The notes beneath the pieces were generated by a model, which saw only the letters and a list, made by a program, of their open reading frames with translations, had not been told where the DNA came from and searched no databases. From the NCBI GenBank assembly GCA_028748945.1, contig JAQTOL010000057.1, positions 5,520 to 11,628 of the forward strand: DNA of 6,109 nt, in the 5' to 3' direction. Positions 1 through 6,109 of this stretch are shown here, one piece after another. A program made the translations under genes and the position numbers. The stretch comes from Paludibacter sp. Its GTDB lineage: Bacteria > Bacteroidota > Bacteroidia > Bacteroidales > Paludibacteraceae. Position 1 is the stretch's first letter, and each line of letters begins with the position of its first letter.

Positions 1-120
1 TTACGCATATTATACTGAGAACCAAACACTAACAATAACAAATTTCCAATTTAGTTTCTTATCAAAAAAAATAAATCTAAAAATAAATAAACGTAAAAAG
101 TAATTTAAAAAAGAAGAAAC
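1..120 (+). other. AT-rich leader upstream of the exbB operon
   Basis: This stretch is very rich in A and T and contains long A-runs at 65-71 and around 105-119. I can support no gene in it, and cannot tell whether the first bases belong to the end or the untranslated tail of an upstream gene. A promoter for the operon is expected here, but I find no good match to the Bacteroidota -7 box TAnnTTTG; the nearest, around 52-59, has two mismatches. The bases just before the exbB start (AAAAAAGAAGAAAC) are purine-rich without a GGAGG-like site, which is typical of Bacteroidota starts. Confidence 0.5.
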
Positions 121-939
121 ATGAAAAAAGTATTTGCAATCTTATCAATCGTAGCGATTTTCAATTTTGGAATCCCTGTGACTGTTGTAGCGCAAGATGC
201 AGCAGCTAAAACCGAACAAGTTGCTGCACAAAGCTCAACACCTGCAGTTGCTGCTGACTCTACTCAGAAAACTGAAGAAACACAAACGGCTGCGCCTGCT
301 GAAGAAGGTGGAATGCACAAAGCTTTGAAACAAAAATTTATTGAAGGTGGTGCCGGCTGGATGGCTCCAATTGCACTTTGTTTAATCATTGGTTTGGCTT
401 TGTGTATTGAACGTATTATCTTTTTAAGCCTTTCAGCAACAAACACCAAGAAATTATTGACAAACATTGACGATGCCTGGAATAAAGGTGGCGTTACTGC
501 AGCTATGGAAGTTTGTCGCGACACTCGCGGACCGGTTGCATCTATTTTCTTTCAGGGTTTATCACGTTATGATGAAGGTATCGATGTAGTTGAAAAAACT
601 GTTTCATCGTACGGTGGCGTTCAACTTGGTTTGTTGGAGAAGAACCTGAGCTGGATAACTTTATTTATTGCTTTGGCTCCAAGTTTGGGATTTTTGGGTA
701 CAGTAGTTGGTATGATCCAGGCTTTTGATAAAATTCAACAAGTAGGTGATATTTCCGCAACCGTAGTAGCCGGTGGTATTAAAGTGGCACTTTTAACAAC
801 CGTATTCGGTCTGATCGTAGCCATGATTCTTCAGGTATTCTATAACTACATTCTTACTATGGTTGAAGGAATGACTAACGATATGGAAGATTCTTCTATC
901 TCGTTACTTGATATCATTGTTAAACATGCAAAAAAATAA
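121..939 (+). CDS. exbB: ExbB-type (MotA/TolQ/ExbB) proton-channel protein
   Basis: Inner-membrane subunit of a proton-driven motor of the ExbB/ExbD/TonB type, 272 residues. Residues 1-25 look like a signal peptide or signal anchor (MKK, hydrophobic core, VVAQ). Residues 26-62 are a low-complexity Ala/Thr/Gln/Glu linker. Three membrane helices follow: about 80-104, 177-199 and 214-243, with the long cytoplasmic part between the first and second, as in the family. The family signatures are GFLGTVVG (190-197), whose T194 matches E. coli ExbB T148, and GGIKVALLTTVFGL (218-231), whose T227 matches T181. The position of E. coli E176 is V222 here, with K221 before it. It is the first gene of the operon, followed 24 bases later by a four-helix membrane protein and then two exbD genes, which supports ExbB rather than MotA. 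TolQ-like use in a Tol-Pal system cannot be excluded, since these subunits are hard to separate in this phylum. Confidence 0.92.
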   Translation: MKKVFAILSIVAIFNFGIPVTVVAQDAAAKTEQVAAQSSTPAVAADSTQKTEETQTAAPAEEGGMHKALKQKFIEGGAGWMAPIALCLIIGLALCIERIIFLSLSATNTKKLLTNIDDAWNKGGVTAAMEVCRDTRGPVASIFFQGLSRYDEGIDVVEKTVSSYGGVQLGLLEKNLSWITLFIALAPSLGFLGTVVGMIQAFDKIQQVGDISATVVAGGIKVALLTTVFGLIVAMILQVFYNYILTMVEGMTNDMEDSSISLLDIIVKHAKK

Positions 940-963
940 TTCGAATAAAAAAGAATTTTAGAT

Positions 964-1443
964 ATGACAAAATTAATAGAAAAAATTCCCGGAATAGCAG
1001 CATTAATACTGGTGTTTGTTTCCGTCCTACTCGTATTATTGGTTTATGTAGGAGGAAATGCAGACTCTATGAATAATGCAGCCGGTGAAGCTTTAACAGT
1101 ACCCAAATTCACGGATGCTTTGTTATACTGGACATATATACTGTTTGGATTAGCATTATTGATCACCGTATTAATGGCTGTTTTAGGCTATGTAAGAAGT
1201 TTCATTGCCAATCCTGTTTCTGCACTAAAATCTCTGATTCCTATCGTTTTATTTGTACTGATATTTGTTGTAGCCTGGAGCGTGAGTTCGGGTGAAAAAA
1301 TGACAATCATCGGATATGAAGGTACAGGTAATGAAGGTAATTGGGCCCGTTTTTCTGAAATGGTAATCTATTCAATCTATGCTTTGTTTGTTGCGATTGG
1401 TGTTACCATTGTAGGATCCAGAATTTACGTAAGTTTAAAATAA
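964..1443 (+). CDS. Uncharacterised four-helix membrane protein of the exbBD operon
   Basis: I do not recognise a named family. The 159-residue product is strongly hydrophobic, with four predicted membrane helices at about residues 10-29, 53-77, 87-108 and 131-151. Short loops separate them, including an acidic and polar loop at 30-52 and a Gly/Glu/Asn-rich loop at 109-130 (SSGEKMTIIGYEGTGNEGNW). It has no signal-peptide cleavage site and no visible catalytic motif. It sits 24 bases after exbB and 60 bases before the first exbD, on the same strand, so it is probably co-transcribed. From general knowledge, Bacteroidota exbB-exbD operons often carry such a small membrane protein at this place. 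A role as an accessory or assembly subunit of the motor is inferred from position only. The start at 964 is the first ATG after the exbB stop in this frame, and the first helix follows directly. Confidence 0.85.
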   Translation: MTKLIEKIPGIAALILVFVSVLLVLLVYVGGNADSMNNAAGEALTVPKFTDALLYWTYILFGLALLITVLMAVLGYVRSFIANPVSALKSLIPIVLFVLIFVVAWSVSSGEKMTIIGYEGTGNEGNWARFSEMVIYSIYALFVAIGVTIVGSRIYVSLK

Positions 1444-1503
1444 GCAAAATTAATGGTCTGAGTCAGATGATTTTTTCTTACTCGAACAATTATAAAAAAT
1501 ATC

Positions 1504-2103
1504 ATGGGAAATAAAAGAAAAGTAAGTGAGATAAATTCGAGTTCGATGGCCGACATCTCGTTTTTGCTCTTGATTTTCTTCCTTGTAACAACTTCAATGA
1601 ATGTTAGCACCGGATTGTCGAGACGATTACCAGCGCCTCTTCAACCCAATCAAAAACCGGAAGATATTGATATTAAGAAACGTAATATCTTTATCGTTAA
1701 GGTTAACAGTCTGAATCAGTTACAGGTGCAGGGAGAATTGATGGATGTGAGAAAACTGAAAGATAAAGCCAAAGAGTTTATCCAAAATGAAGCAAATGAC
1801 CCGAATTTACCCGAAAAAACAATGGTAAATATTGATTTATTAGGTAATGTTGAAATTACAAAAGATCATGTAATCTCGCTTCAGAATGACGTAGACACAC
1901 AATATCAAGCTTATATCGAGGTACAAAACGAATTGGTAGCTGCCTATAACGAACTTAGAAACGAATTTTCTATGCAGAAATTCGGGAAGAAGTACGATGA
2001 ATTACCTGAAAGAGAACAAATGGCTATACAACAGGTATATCCTCAAAAAATTTCGGAAGCTGAACCTAAAAACTATGGAGGGATAAAGAATGGCAAAAAT
2101 TAG
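1504..2103 (+). CDS. exbD: ExbD/TolR family protein, first copy
   Basis: Single-span motor subunit that pairs with ExbB and couples proton flow to a TonB-like partner, 199 residues. A short basic cytoplasmic N-terminus (residues 1-14) leads into one membrane helix at about 15-32, MADISFLLLIFFLVTTSM. Its D17 matches the essential membrane aspartate D25 of E. coli ExbD, so the proton-carrying residue is present. Residues 33-199 should be periplasmic. They include a proline-rich stretch (PAPLQPNQKP), the strand-like segment RNIFIVKVNSLNQLQVQGELM and a helical stretch at about 130-157, where DTQYQAYIEVQNELVAAYNELR is conserved-looking. The C-terminus is lysine- and asparagine-rich. It is longer than E. 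coli ExbD (141 residues), mostly through this C-terminal extension. Its end overlaps the start of the second exbD by 14 bases. TolR is the main alternative name. Confidence 0.9.
   Translation: MGNKRKVSEINSSSMADISFLLLIFFLVTTSMNVSTGLSRRLPAPLQPNQKPEDIDIKKRNIFIVKVNSLNQLQVQGELMDVRKLKDKAKEFIQNEANDPNLPEKTMVNIDLLGNVEITKDHVISLQNDVDTQYQAYIEVQNELVAAYNELRNEFSMQKFGKKYDELPEREQMAIQQVYPQKISEAEPKNYGGIKNGKN
2077..2082 (+). promoter_or_regulatory. Shine-Dalgarno-like site for the second exbD
   Basis: The bases GGAGGG lie inside the end of the first exbD gene, seven bases before the ATG at 2090. This is a near-perfect match to the anti-Shine-Dalgarno end of 16S rRNA. None of the other four starts in this window has such a site, in line with the general rule that Bacteroidota rarely use one. 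Together with the 14-base gene overlap, it suggests that the second exbD is initiated internally and coupled to translation of the first. The bases also encode part of the first protein (Tyr-Gly-Gly), so chance is possible. Confidence 0.55.
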
Positions 2104-2560
2104 AAAAGACGAAAAAAGAGAAATGCCAGCATTGAGCACTTCTTCATTACCGGACATTATCTTCATGTTGCTGTTCTTCTTTATGGCTGTAACTTCAATG
2201 AAAGAAGTGACTTTCAAAGTGTCAATCAAGGCTCCTGAAGCAACAGAACTTCAAAAACTGGAAAACAAATCGTTGGTTCGGTATATTTATGTTGGTAAAC
2301 CAACTCCCGAATTTCAAAAAGCATATGGTTCCGAGACCCGTATTCAATTGAGCGATGCATTTGCCGATGTCAAAGATCTGGAGAATTATATTGTTTCCGA
2401 ACGAAGCGCGATGAAAGAAAATGATCAAAGTTCTTTGACCGTTTCTATAAAAGCAGATAAAGACACCCATATGGGAATTATTACGGACATTAAACAAGCT
2501 TTACGCAGAGCGTACGCACTTAAAATCAGTTACGCCGCAGTAAAGCGAACAACTTATTGA
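2090..2560 (+). CDS. exbD: ExbD/TolR family protein, second copy
   Basis: Second, divergent ExbD-type subunit of 156 residues. A charged cytoplasmic N-terminus (residues 1-12, rich in Lys, Arg, Glu) is followed by one membrane helix at about 20-38, with the pattern SSLPDIIFMLLFFFMAVTSM. D22 corresponds to the essential membrane aspartate of E. coli ExbD. The rest is a compact periplasmic domain. The segment SSLTVSIKADKDTHMGIITDIKQALRRAYALKISYAAVK near the C-terminus (about residues 114-152) has the strand-helix-strand look of ExbD/TolR periplasmic domains (Pfam ExbD). It overlaps the first exbD by 14 bases in another frame, and a strong terminator follows 22 bases after its stop. Two different ExbD proteins beside one ExbB suggest that the motor holds a heterodimer of ExbD chains, or two alternative dimers; which one cannot be read from sequence. 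Confidence 0.9.
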   Translation: MAKIRKDEKREMPALSTSSLPDIIFMLLFFFMAVTSMKEVTFKVSIKAPEATELQKLENKSLVRYIYVGKPTPEFQKAYGSETRIQLSDAFADVKDLENYIVSERSAMKENDQSSLTVSIKADKDTHMGIITDIKQALRRAYALKISYAAVKRTTY

Positions 2561-2582
2561 GTTAAATTTGAACAAACACGAG

Positions 2583-2618
2583 AAAGCCACCAACCTGACA
2601 GGGTTGGTGGCTTTTTTT
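2583..2618 (+). terminator. Rho-independent terminator of the exbBD operon
   Basis: A perfect 11-bp stem pairs AGCCACCAACC (2585-2595) with GGTTGGTGGCT (2602-2612), closed by the six-base loop TGACAG. Pairing of A2583 and A2584 with T2614 and T2613 extends it to 13 bp. A run of seven T (2612-2618) follows, sharing its first bases with the stem. It begins 22 bases after the stop of the second exbD and points in the plus direction. It should separate the operon transcript from ileS. Confidence 0.93.
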
Positions 2619-2772
2619 ATACCAGAAACATCTACTGTGATATAAACAAATTGTGATGATTCTGGTGATAACTAATTTGCCTATCAATCAAGCAAAAAGT
2701 AACTTTTCCTTTCCATTTATTTTTTGTAATTTTGCACCTCAATAAAAAAAACAGATTCTCAAGTAAGTAAAG
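2619..2772 (+). promoter_or_regulatory. Intergenic region with the ileS promoter
   Basis: The 154 bases between terminator and ileS contain TAATTTTG at 2727-2734, an exact match to the Bacteroidota -7 consensus TAnnTTTG bound by the RpoD-type sigma factor of this phylum. A clear -33 TTTG box at the usual distance of about 19-20 bases is missing; the stretch ACTTTT at 2702-2707 is the closest. Transcription would start near 2740 and leave a leader of only about 33 bases, too short for a T-box riboswitch. The bases before the ATG (AAGTAAGTAAAG) are A-rich with no Shine-Dalgarno site. Confidence 0.7.
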
Positions 2773-5700
2773 ATGAAAAAGTTTGCTGAATATTCCAATT
2801 TGAATTTATCGGACATCAATAAAGAAATGCTGACCCGTTGGGACGAGAAAGGCATTTTCCATAAAAGTATCGAAACCCGTGAGGGCAAACCGTCGTTCGT
2901 TTTTTATGAAGGACCGCCTTCGGCCAATGGCTTGCCGGGTATCCATCATGTTATGGGCCGGACCATCAAAGATGTATTTTGCCGATATAAAACCATGCAG
3001 GGCTTCCAGGTTAAACGTAAAGCCGGTTGGGATACCCACGGACTTCCCGTGGAACTGGGTGTTGAAAAAGCATTGGGAATAACCAAAGAAGACATTGGCA
3101 AAAAAATTTCAGTGGATGATTATAACGCCGCCTGTCGTAAAGATGTACTGAAATACACCAAAGAATGGGAAGACCTGACCACCAAAATGGGTTATTGGGT
3201 GGATATGAACGATCCGTATATCACCTACGACAACCGTTATATCGAAACGCTCTGGTGGCTGCTTAAGCAACTTTACAATAAGAACTTATTATACAAAGGC
3301 TATACTATACAGCCTTATTCACCTGCAGCGGGAACAGGATTAAGTACGCACGAATTAAATCAACCCGGTTGCTACCGCGATGTAAAGGATACTACCTGCA
3401 TTGCTCAGTTTAAAGTAAAGCCCCCTAAATCCCCCAAGGGGGACTTGTTGGTTAACACCTATTTCCTGGCATGGACAACAACACCATGGACGCTTCCATC
3501 GAACACAGCGCTATGTGTAGGACCAAATATAAGCTATGTGTTGGTTGATACTTTTAATCCATACTTAGGCAATCGTGTAAAATATATTTTAGCAAAGGAT
3601 TTATTAAGCACACATTTCAACCCTAAAAATGTTGATTTATTATTTGAGGAATACAAACCCGGAGATAAGAATATCCCATTCAAAGTATTGGGCGAATTCA
3701 AAGGAACGGATTTAGTTGATACAGAATACGAACAACTCATTCCCTGGGTAAACCCGGGCGAAGGAGCTTTCCGGGTGATTTCGGGTGATTTTGTTACTAC
3801 CGAAGATGGTACAGGGATTGTACACATCGCGCCTACTTTTGGTGCGGACGATGATCGTGTGGCGAAACAAAACAGCGTTCCTCCACTGCTTCTGATTGAC
3901 AAAGATGGAAACCGTCAACCCATGGTGGACAGAACCGGTAAATTCTTCAAAATTGAAGATTTAGACCCTCAATATGTTGCAGCCAATGTCGATAAAAGTT
4001 TGTACGCCGAATATGCCGGACGCTATGTAAAAAATGCTTACGACGAGAAACTGACCGATGAGGATGCAACATTGGATGTTGATCTTTGCGTCATGTTGAA
4101 ACAACAGGGTCTGGCGTTTAAAATAGAAAAACACGTTCACAATTATCCACATTGCTGGCGTACCGACAAACCGGTTTTGTATTATCCCCTCGACAGTTGG
4201 TTTGTAAAAACCACGGCTTGTCGTGAAGAAATGATGGCTTTGAATGAAACCATCAACTGGAAACCACAATCAACCGGAACAGGTCGCTTTGGTAAATGGT
4301 TGGAAAACCTGCAGGACTGGAATTTATCACGCAGTCGCTACTGGGGAACACCTCTTCCTATCTGGCGCAGCGAAGATAGTTTGGAAGAAATTTGCATAGG
4401 TTCTGTTGAAGAATTGATTTCGGAAATTGAAAAATCAATCGCAGCCGGATTTATGACGGAAAATCCCTATAAAAACTTTAAAGTAGGAGAATATACAGCG
4501 GACAATTATGCAGTGAAAAACATCGATTTGCACCGCCCGTATGTTGACGGCATTATACTTGTTTCTTCAAACGGAAAACCAATGAAACGGGAACTGGATT
4601 TGATTGACGTTTGGTTCGATTCGGGTGCCATGCCTTATGCACAATTACATTATCCGTTTGAAAATGCACAACTGGTTGACTCCGGAACCTTCTTCCCTGC
4701 CGATTTTATTTCCGAAGGTGTTGATCAAACCCGTGGCTGGTTCTTTACACTTCATGCCATAAGTACTATGGTTCGTGGTTCGGTTGCATTCAAGAATGTA
4801 ATTTCAAACGGGCTGGTTCTCGACAAAAACGGGAATAAAATGTCGAAACGTCTCGGCAATGGAGTTGATCCGTTTGCTGCCATCGAGAAACATGGTTCGG
4901 ATCCTTTACGCTGGTATTTAATGACTAATGCATCGCCCTGGGACAATTTAAAATTCGATATGGAAGGTATCGAAGAGGTTCGCCGCAAATTTTTCGGAAC
5001 ACTTTATAATACCTATTCGTTCTTCTCGCTCTATGCCAATGTAGATAAGTTCACATACGCCGAAGCGGAAGTTCCGATGGAGAGCCGTCCGGAAATAGAC
5101 CGTTGGGTTATTTCATTGCTGAATACACTTGTAAAAGACGTGACAGAGTATTATGAGACCTACGAACCAACAAGGGCAGGACGTGCTATTTCGGACTTTG
5201 TAGGCGAAAACCTGAGTAATTGGTATGTACGGTTAAACCGCAAGCGTTATTGGGGTGGCGACTATGATCAGGATAAAATATCGGCTTATCAAACACTTTA
5301 TACCTGTCTGGAAACAATATCGCGCCTTATGGCTCCTATTGCACCGTTTTTTGCCGACAGATTGTTCCTTGATTTGAATGCCGTTACCGGAAAAGATACA
5401 ATTGAATCGGTTCATTTAGCCGATTTTCCTGGTTATGATGCTGCATTAATTGACAGTAACCTGGAAGTTTGTATGCAACTGGCGCAACAGACTTCGTCAA
5501 TGATACTTGCTTTACGCCGTAAAGCAGAGAAAAAAGTGCGTCAACCCTTGTCGAAAGCAGTTGTTCCGGCACCGGATGAAAATACTTTTAAACAAATAAA
5601 GTACATTGCCGATTTGATTAAAGCCGAAGTAAATGTGAAGGAACTGGAAGTAATTCCACCTGATGCAGATATGGAAAATATGGTCAAAAAAATCAAACCC

Positions 5701-6109
5701 AACTTTAAAACTCTGGGTAAGAAATATGGGAAACAAATGAAAGAAATAGCTCAGGTAATGAATGCATTTGGGAAAAATGAAATTGCAGAAATAGAACGAA
5801 ACGGCTCATATTTGCTGAATTTACCTACCGGCGAAGTTCAGTTACTTGCCGAAGATGTGGAGATTATCACCGAAGACATGCCGGGTTGGTTGGTTGCTAA
5901 CGAAGGAAAGCTTACGGTAGCTCTCGATATAACCGTTAACGATGATTTGTTACGCGAGGGAATTGCACGGGAGCTGGTTAATCGTATTCAGAATATACGC
6001 AAGTCGAATGGGTATGAAATTATCGATAAAATATCTGTGGAAATTGAAAGTCGCGATGAGATAAATGATGCTGTAGCCGAATATTCCAATTATATTGCCA
6101 TTCAGACAC
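2773..6109 (+). CDS. ileS: Isoleucyl-tRNA synthetase (EC 6.1.1.5), type 2, 3' end missing
   Basis: Cytoplasmic class I enzyme that joins isoleucine to tRNA-Ile using ATP and removes wrongly attached valine. The frame is open for 1112 codons to the window edge. From memory, Bacteroides homologues are about 1140-1150 residues, so only a few dozen residues should be missing. The start at 2773 is bounded by an in-frame TAA at 2764-2766. Seen in order: the nucleotide-binding fold with GIHH (56-59) in place of HIGH; the CP1 editing domain at about 172-430, with the Thr-rich WTTTPWTLPSN (234-244) and GTGIVHIAP (346-354) followed by GADDD (357-361); the returning catalytic half with CWRTDKP (461-467), SRSRYWGTPLPIW (519-531), DVWFDSG (611-617), DQTRGWFF (651-658) and KMSKR (689-693). 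The anticodon-binding helical domain with SNWYVRLNRKRYW follows from about 755, then the C-terminal part with REGIARELVNRIQNIRKSNG. Residues 216-225 are encoded by a repeat element. It is transcribed from its own promoter after a terminator. Confidence 0.98.
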   Translation, partial: MKKFAEYSNLNLSDINKEMLTRWDEKGIFHKSIETREGKPSFVFYEGPPSANGLPGIHHVMGRTIKDVFCRYKTMQGFQVKRKAGWDTHGLPVELGVEKALGITKEDIGKKISVDDYNAACRKDVLKYTKEWEDLTTKMGYWVDMNDPYITYDNRYIETLWWLLKQLYNKNLLYKGYTIQPYSPAAGTGLSTHELNQPGCYRDVKDTTCIAQFKVKPPKSPKGDLLVNTYFLAWTTTPWTLPSNTALCVGPNISYVLVDTFNPYLGNRVKYILAKDLLSTHFNPKNVDLLFEEYKPGDKNIPFKVLGEFKGTDLVDTEYEQLIPWVNPGEGAFRVISGDFVTTEDGTGIVHIAPTFGADDDRVAKQNSVPPLLLIDKDGNRQPMVDRTGKFFKIEDLDPQYVAANVDKSLYAEYAGRYVKNAYDEKLTDEDATLDVDLCVMLKQQGLAFKIEKHVHNYPHCWRTDKPVLYYPLDSWFVKTTACREEMMALNETINWKPQSTGTGRFGKWLENLQDWNLSRSRYWGTPLPIWRSEDSLEEICIGSVEELISEIEKSIAAGFMTENPYKNFKVGEYTADNYAVKNIDLHRPYVDGIILVSSNGKPMKRELDLIDVWFDSGAMPYAQLHYPFENAQLVDSGTFFPADFISEGVDQTRGWFFTLHAISTMVRGSVAFKNVISNGLVLDKNGNKMSKRLGNGVDPFAAIEKHGSDPLRWYLMTNASPWDNLKFDMEGIEEVRRKFFGTLYNTYSFFSLYANVDKFTYAEAEVPMESRPEIDRWVISLLNTLVKDVTEYYETYEPTRAGRAISDFVGENLSNWYVRLNRKRYWGGDYDQDKISAYQTLYTCLETISRLMAPIAPFFADRLFLDLNAVTGKDTIESVHLADFPGYDAALIDSNLEVCMQLAQQTSSMILALRRKAEKKVRQPLSKAVVPAPDENTFKQIKYIADLIKAEVNVKELEVIPPDADMENMVKKIKPNFKTLGKKYGKQMKEIAQVMNAFGKNEIAEIERNGSYLLNLPTGEVQLLAEDVEIITEDMPGWLVANEGKLTVALDITVNDDLLREGIARELVNRIQNIRKSNGYEIIDKISVEIESRDEINDAVAEYSNYIAIQT
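3418..3446. repeat. C/G-rich inverted-repeat element inside ileS
   Basis: The 29 bases begin AAGCCCCCTAAATCCCCC and continue AAGGGGGACTT. The ends form an imperfect inverted repeat: AAGCCCCC against GGGGGACTT with one unpaired A. The inner C-run (3431-3435) can also pair with the G-run (3438-3442), so two alternative hairpins share the same G-run. Nothing else in this window has comparable C5/G5 runs. I recall the same motif, and its peptide PPKSPKGD, as a highly dispersed intergenic repeat in Bacteroidota genomes, but I cannot search here. In this position it is read in frame as KPPKSPKGDL, residues 216-225 of IleRS. Of the six frames through it, two contain a stop (TAA forward, TAG reverse), so insertion had to fall in a permitted frame. 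Confidence 0.75.

Noticed and set aside
1457..1476. Dyad TCTGAGTCAGA followed by a run of six T between the four-helix protein gene and the first exbD, a possible terminator or attenuator.
   Set aside because: With a workable loop the stem is only four pairs, far too weak beside the 11-bp terminator at 2583-2618, and the four genes read as one operon.
2636..2669. Three similar hexamers (TGTGAT, TGTGAT, GGTGAT) upstream of ileS that might be operator sites.
   Set aside because: The copies are short and unevenly spaced (16 and 12 bases), lie in AT-rich DNA and match no operator I can name; chance is a fair explanation.
2740..2772. Possible T-box or other aminoacyl-tRNA-responsive leader for ileS.
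   Set aside because: The predicted leader is about 33 bases and holds no specifier stem, T-box sequence or antiterminator; there is no room for one after the promoter.
2879..3082. A 67-codon plus-strand open frame within the start of ileS.
   Set aside because: It is out of frame with IleRS residues that are all recognisable family sequence, so it is a shadow frame.
3418..3446. The repeat as a single CRISPR repeat or an intrinsic terminator within ileS.
   Set aside because: There is only one copy with no spacer array, and no T-run follows the hairpin; the reading frame continues through it.
3534..3902. A 122-codon open frame on the minus strand inside ileS, and other minus-strand frames of 60-102 codons along the window.
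   Set aside because: They lie opposite well-conserved coding sequence, have no start signals, and their translations resemble no family; they are shadows of ileS and the exb genes.

Overview
The window looks like ordinary chromosomal DNA from a member of the Bacteroidota, most likely Bacteroidales. The signs are an AT-rich sequence, A-rich translation starts mostly without Shine-Dalgarno sites, a promoter box matching the Bacteroidota -7 consensus TAnnTTTG, a four-gene exbB / membrane protein / exbD / exbD operon, and an isoleucyl-tRNA synthetase that resembles Bacteroides proteins closely over its readable length.

Layout. Bases 1-120 are an AT-rich leader with no gene I can support. Bases 121-2560 hold four plus-strand genes that read as one operon. 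They are an ExbB-type proton-channel subunit with a signal-like N-terminus, an unrecognised 159-residue protein with four predicted membrane helices, and two different ExbD-type subunits whose genes overlap by 14 bases. Together they should form an inner-membrane motor that uses the proton gradient to energise an outer-membrane process through a TonB-like protein, but no tonB is visible here. A strong intrinsic terminator at 2583-2618 closes the operon. A promoter at 2727-2734 then drives ileS from 2773, which runs off the right edge after 1112 codons with no stop or frameshift.

Most interesting points: (1) the IleRS HIGH signature reads GIHH, the swapped form linked to mupirocin hyper-resistance in type 2 IleRS; (2) a 29-base C/G-rich inverted-repeat element lies in frame inside the IleRS editing domain and encodes part of it; (3) leucine codon use shifts sharply to TTA over 3286-3714, around that element; (4) ExbB carries Lys-Val where E. 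coli ExbB has Ala-Glu176, while both ExbD proteins keep their membrane aspartate; (5) the four-helix protein inside the operon has no function known to me. I see no CRISPR array, insertion sequence, tRNA, rRNA or defence system, and no clear evidence for an entirely new system.
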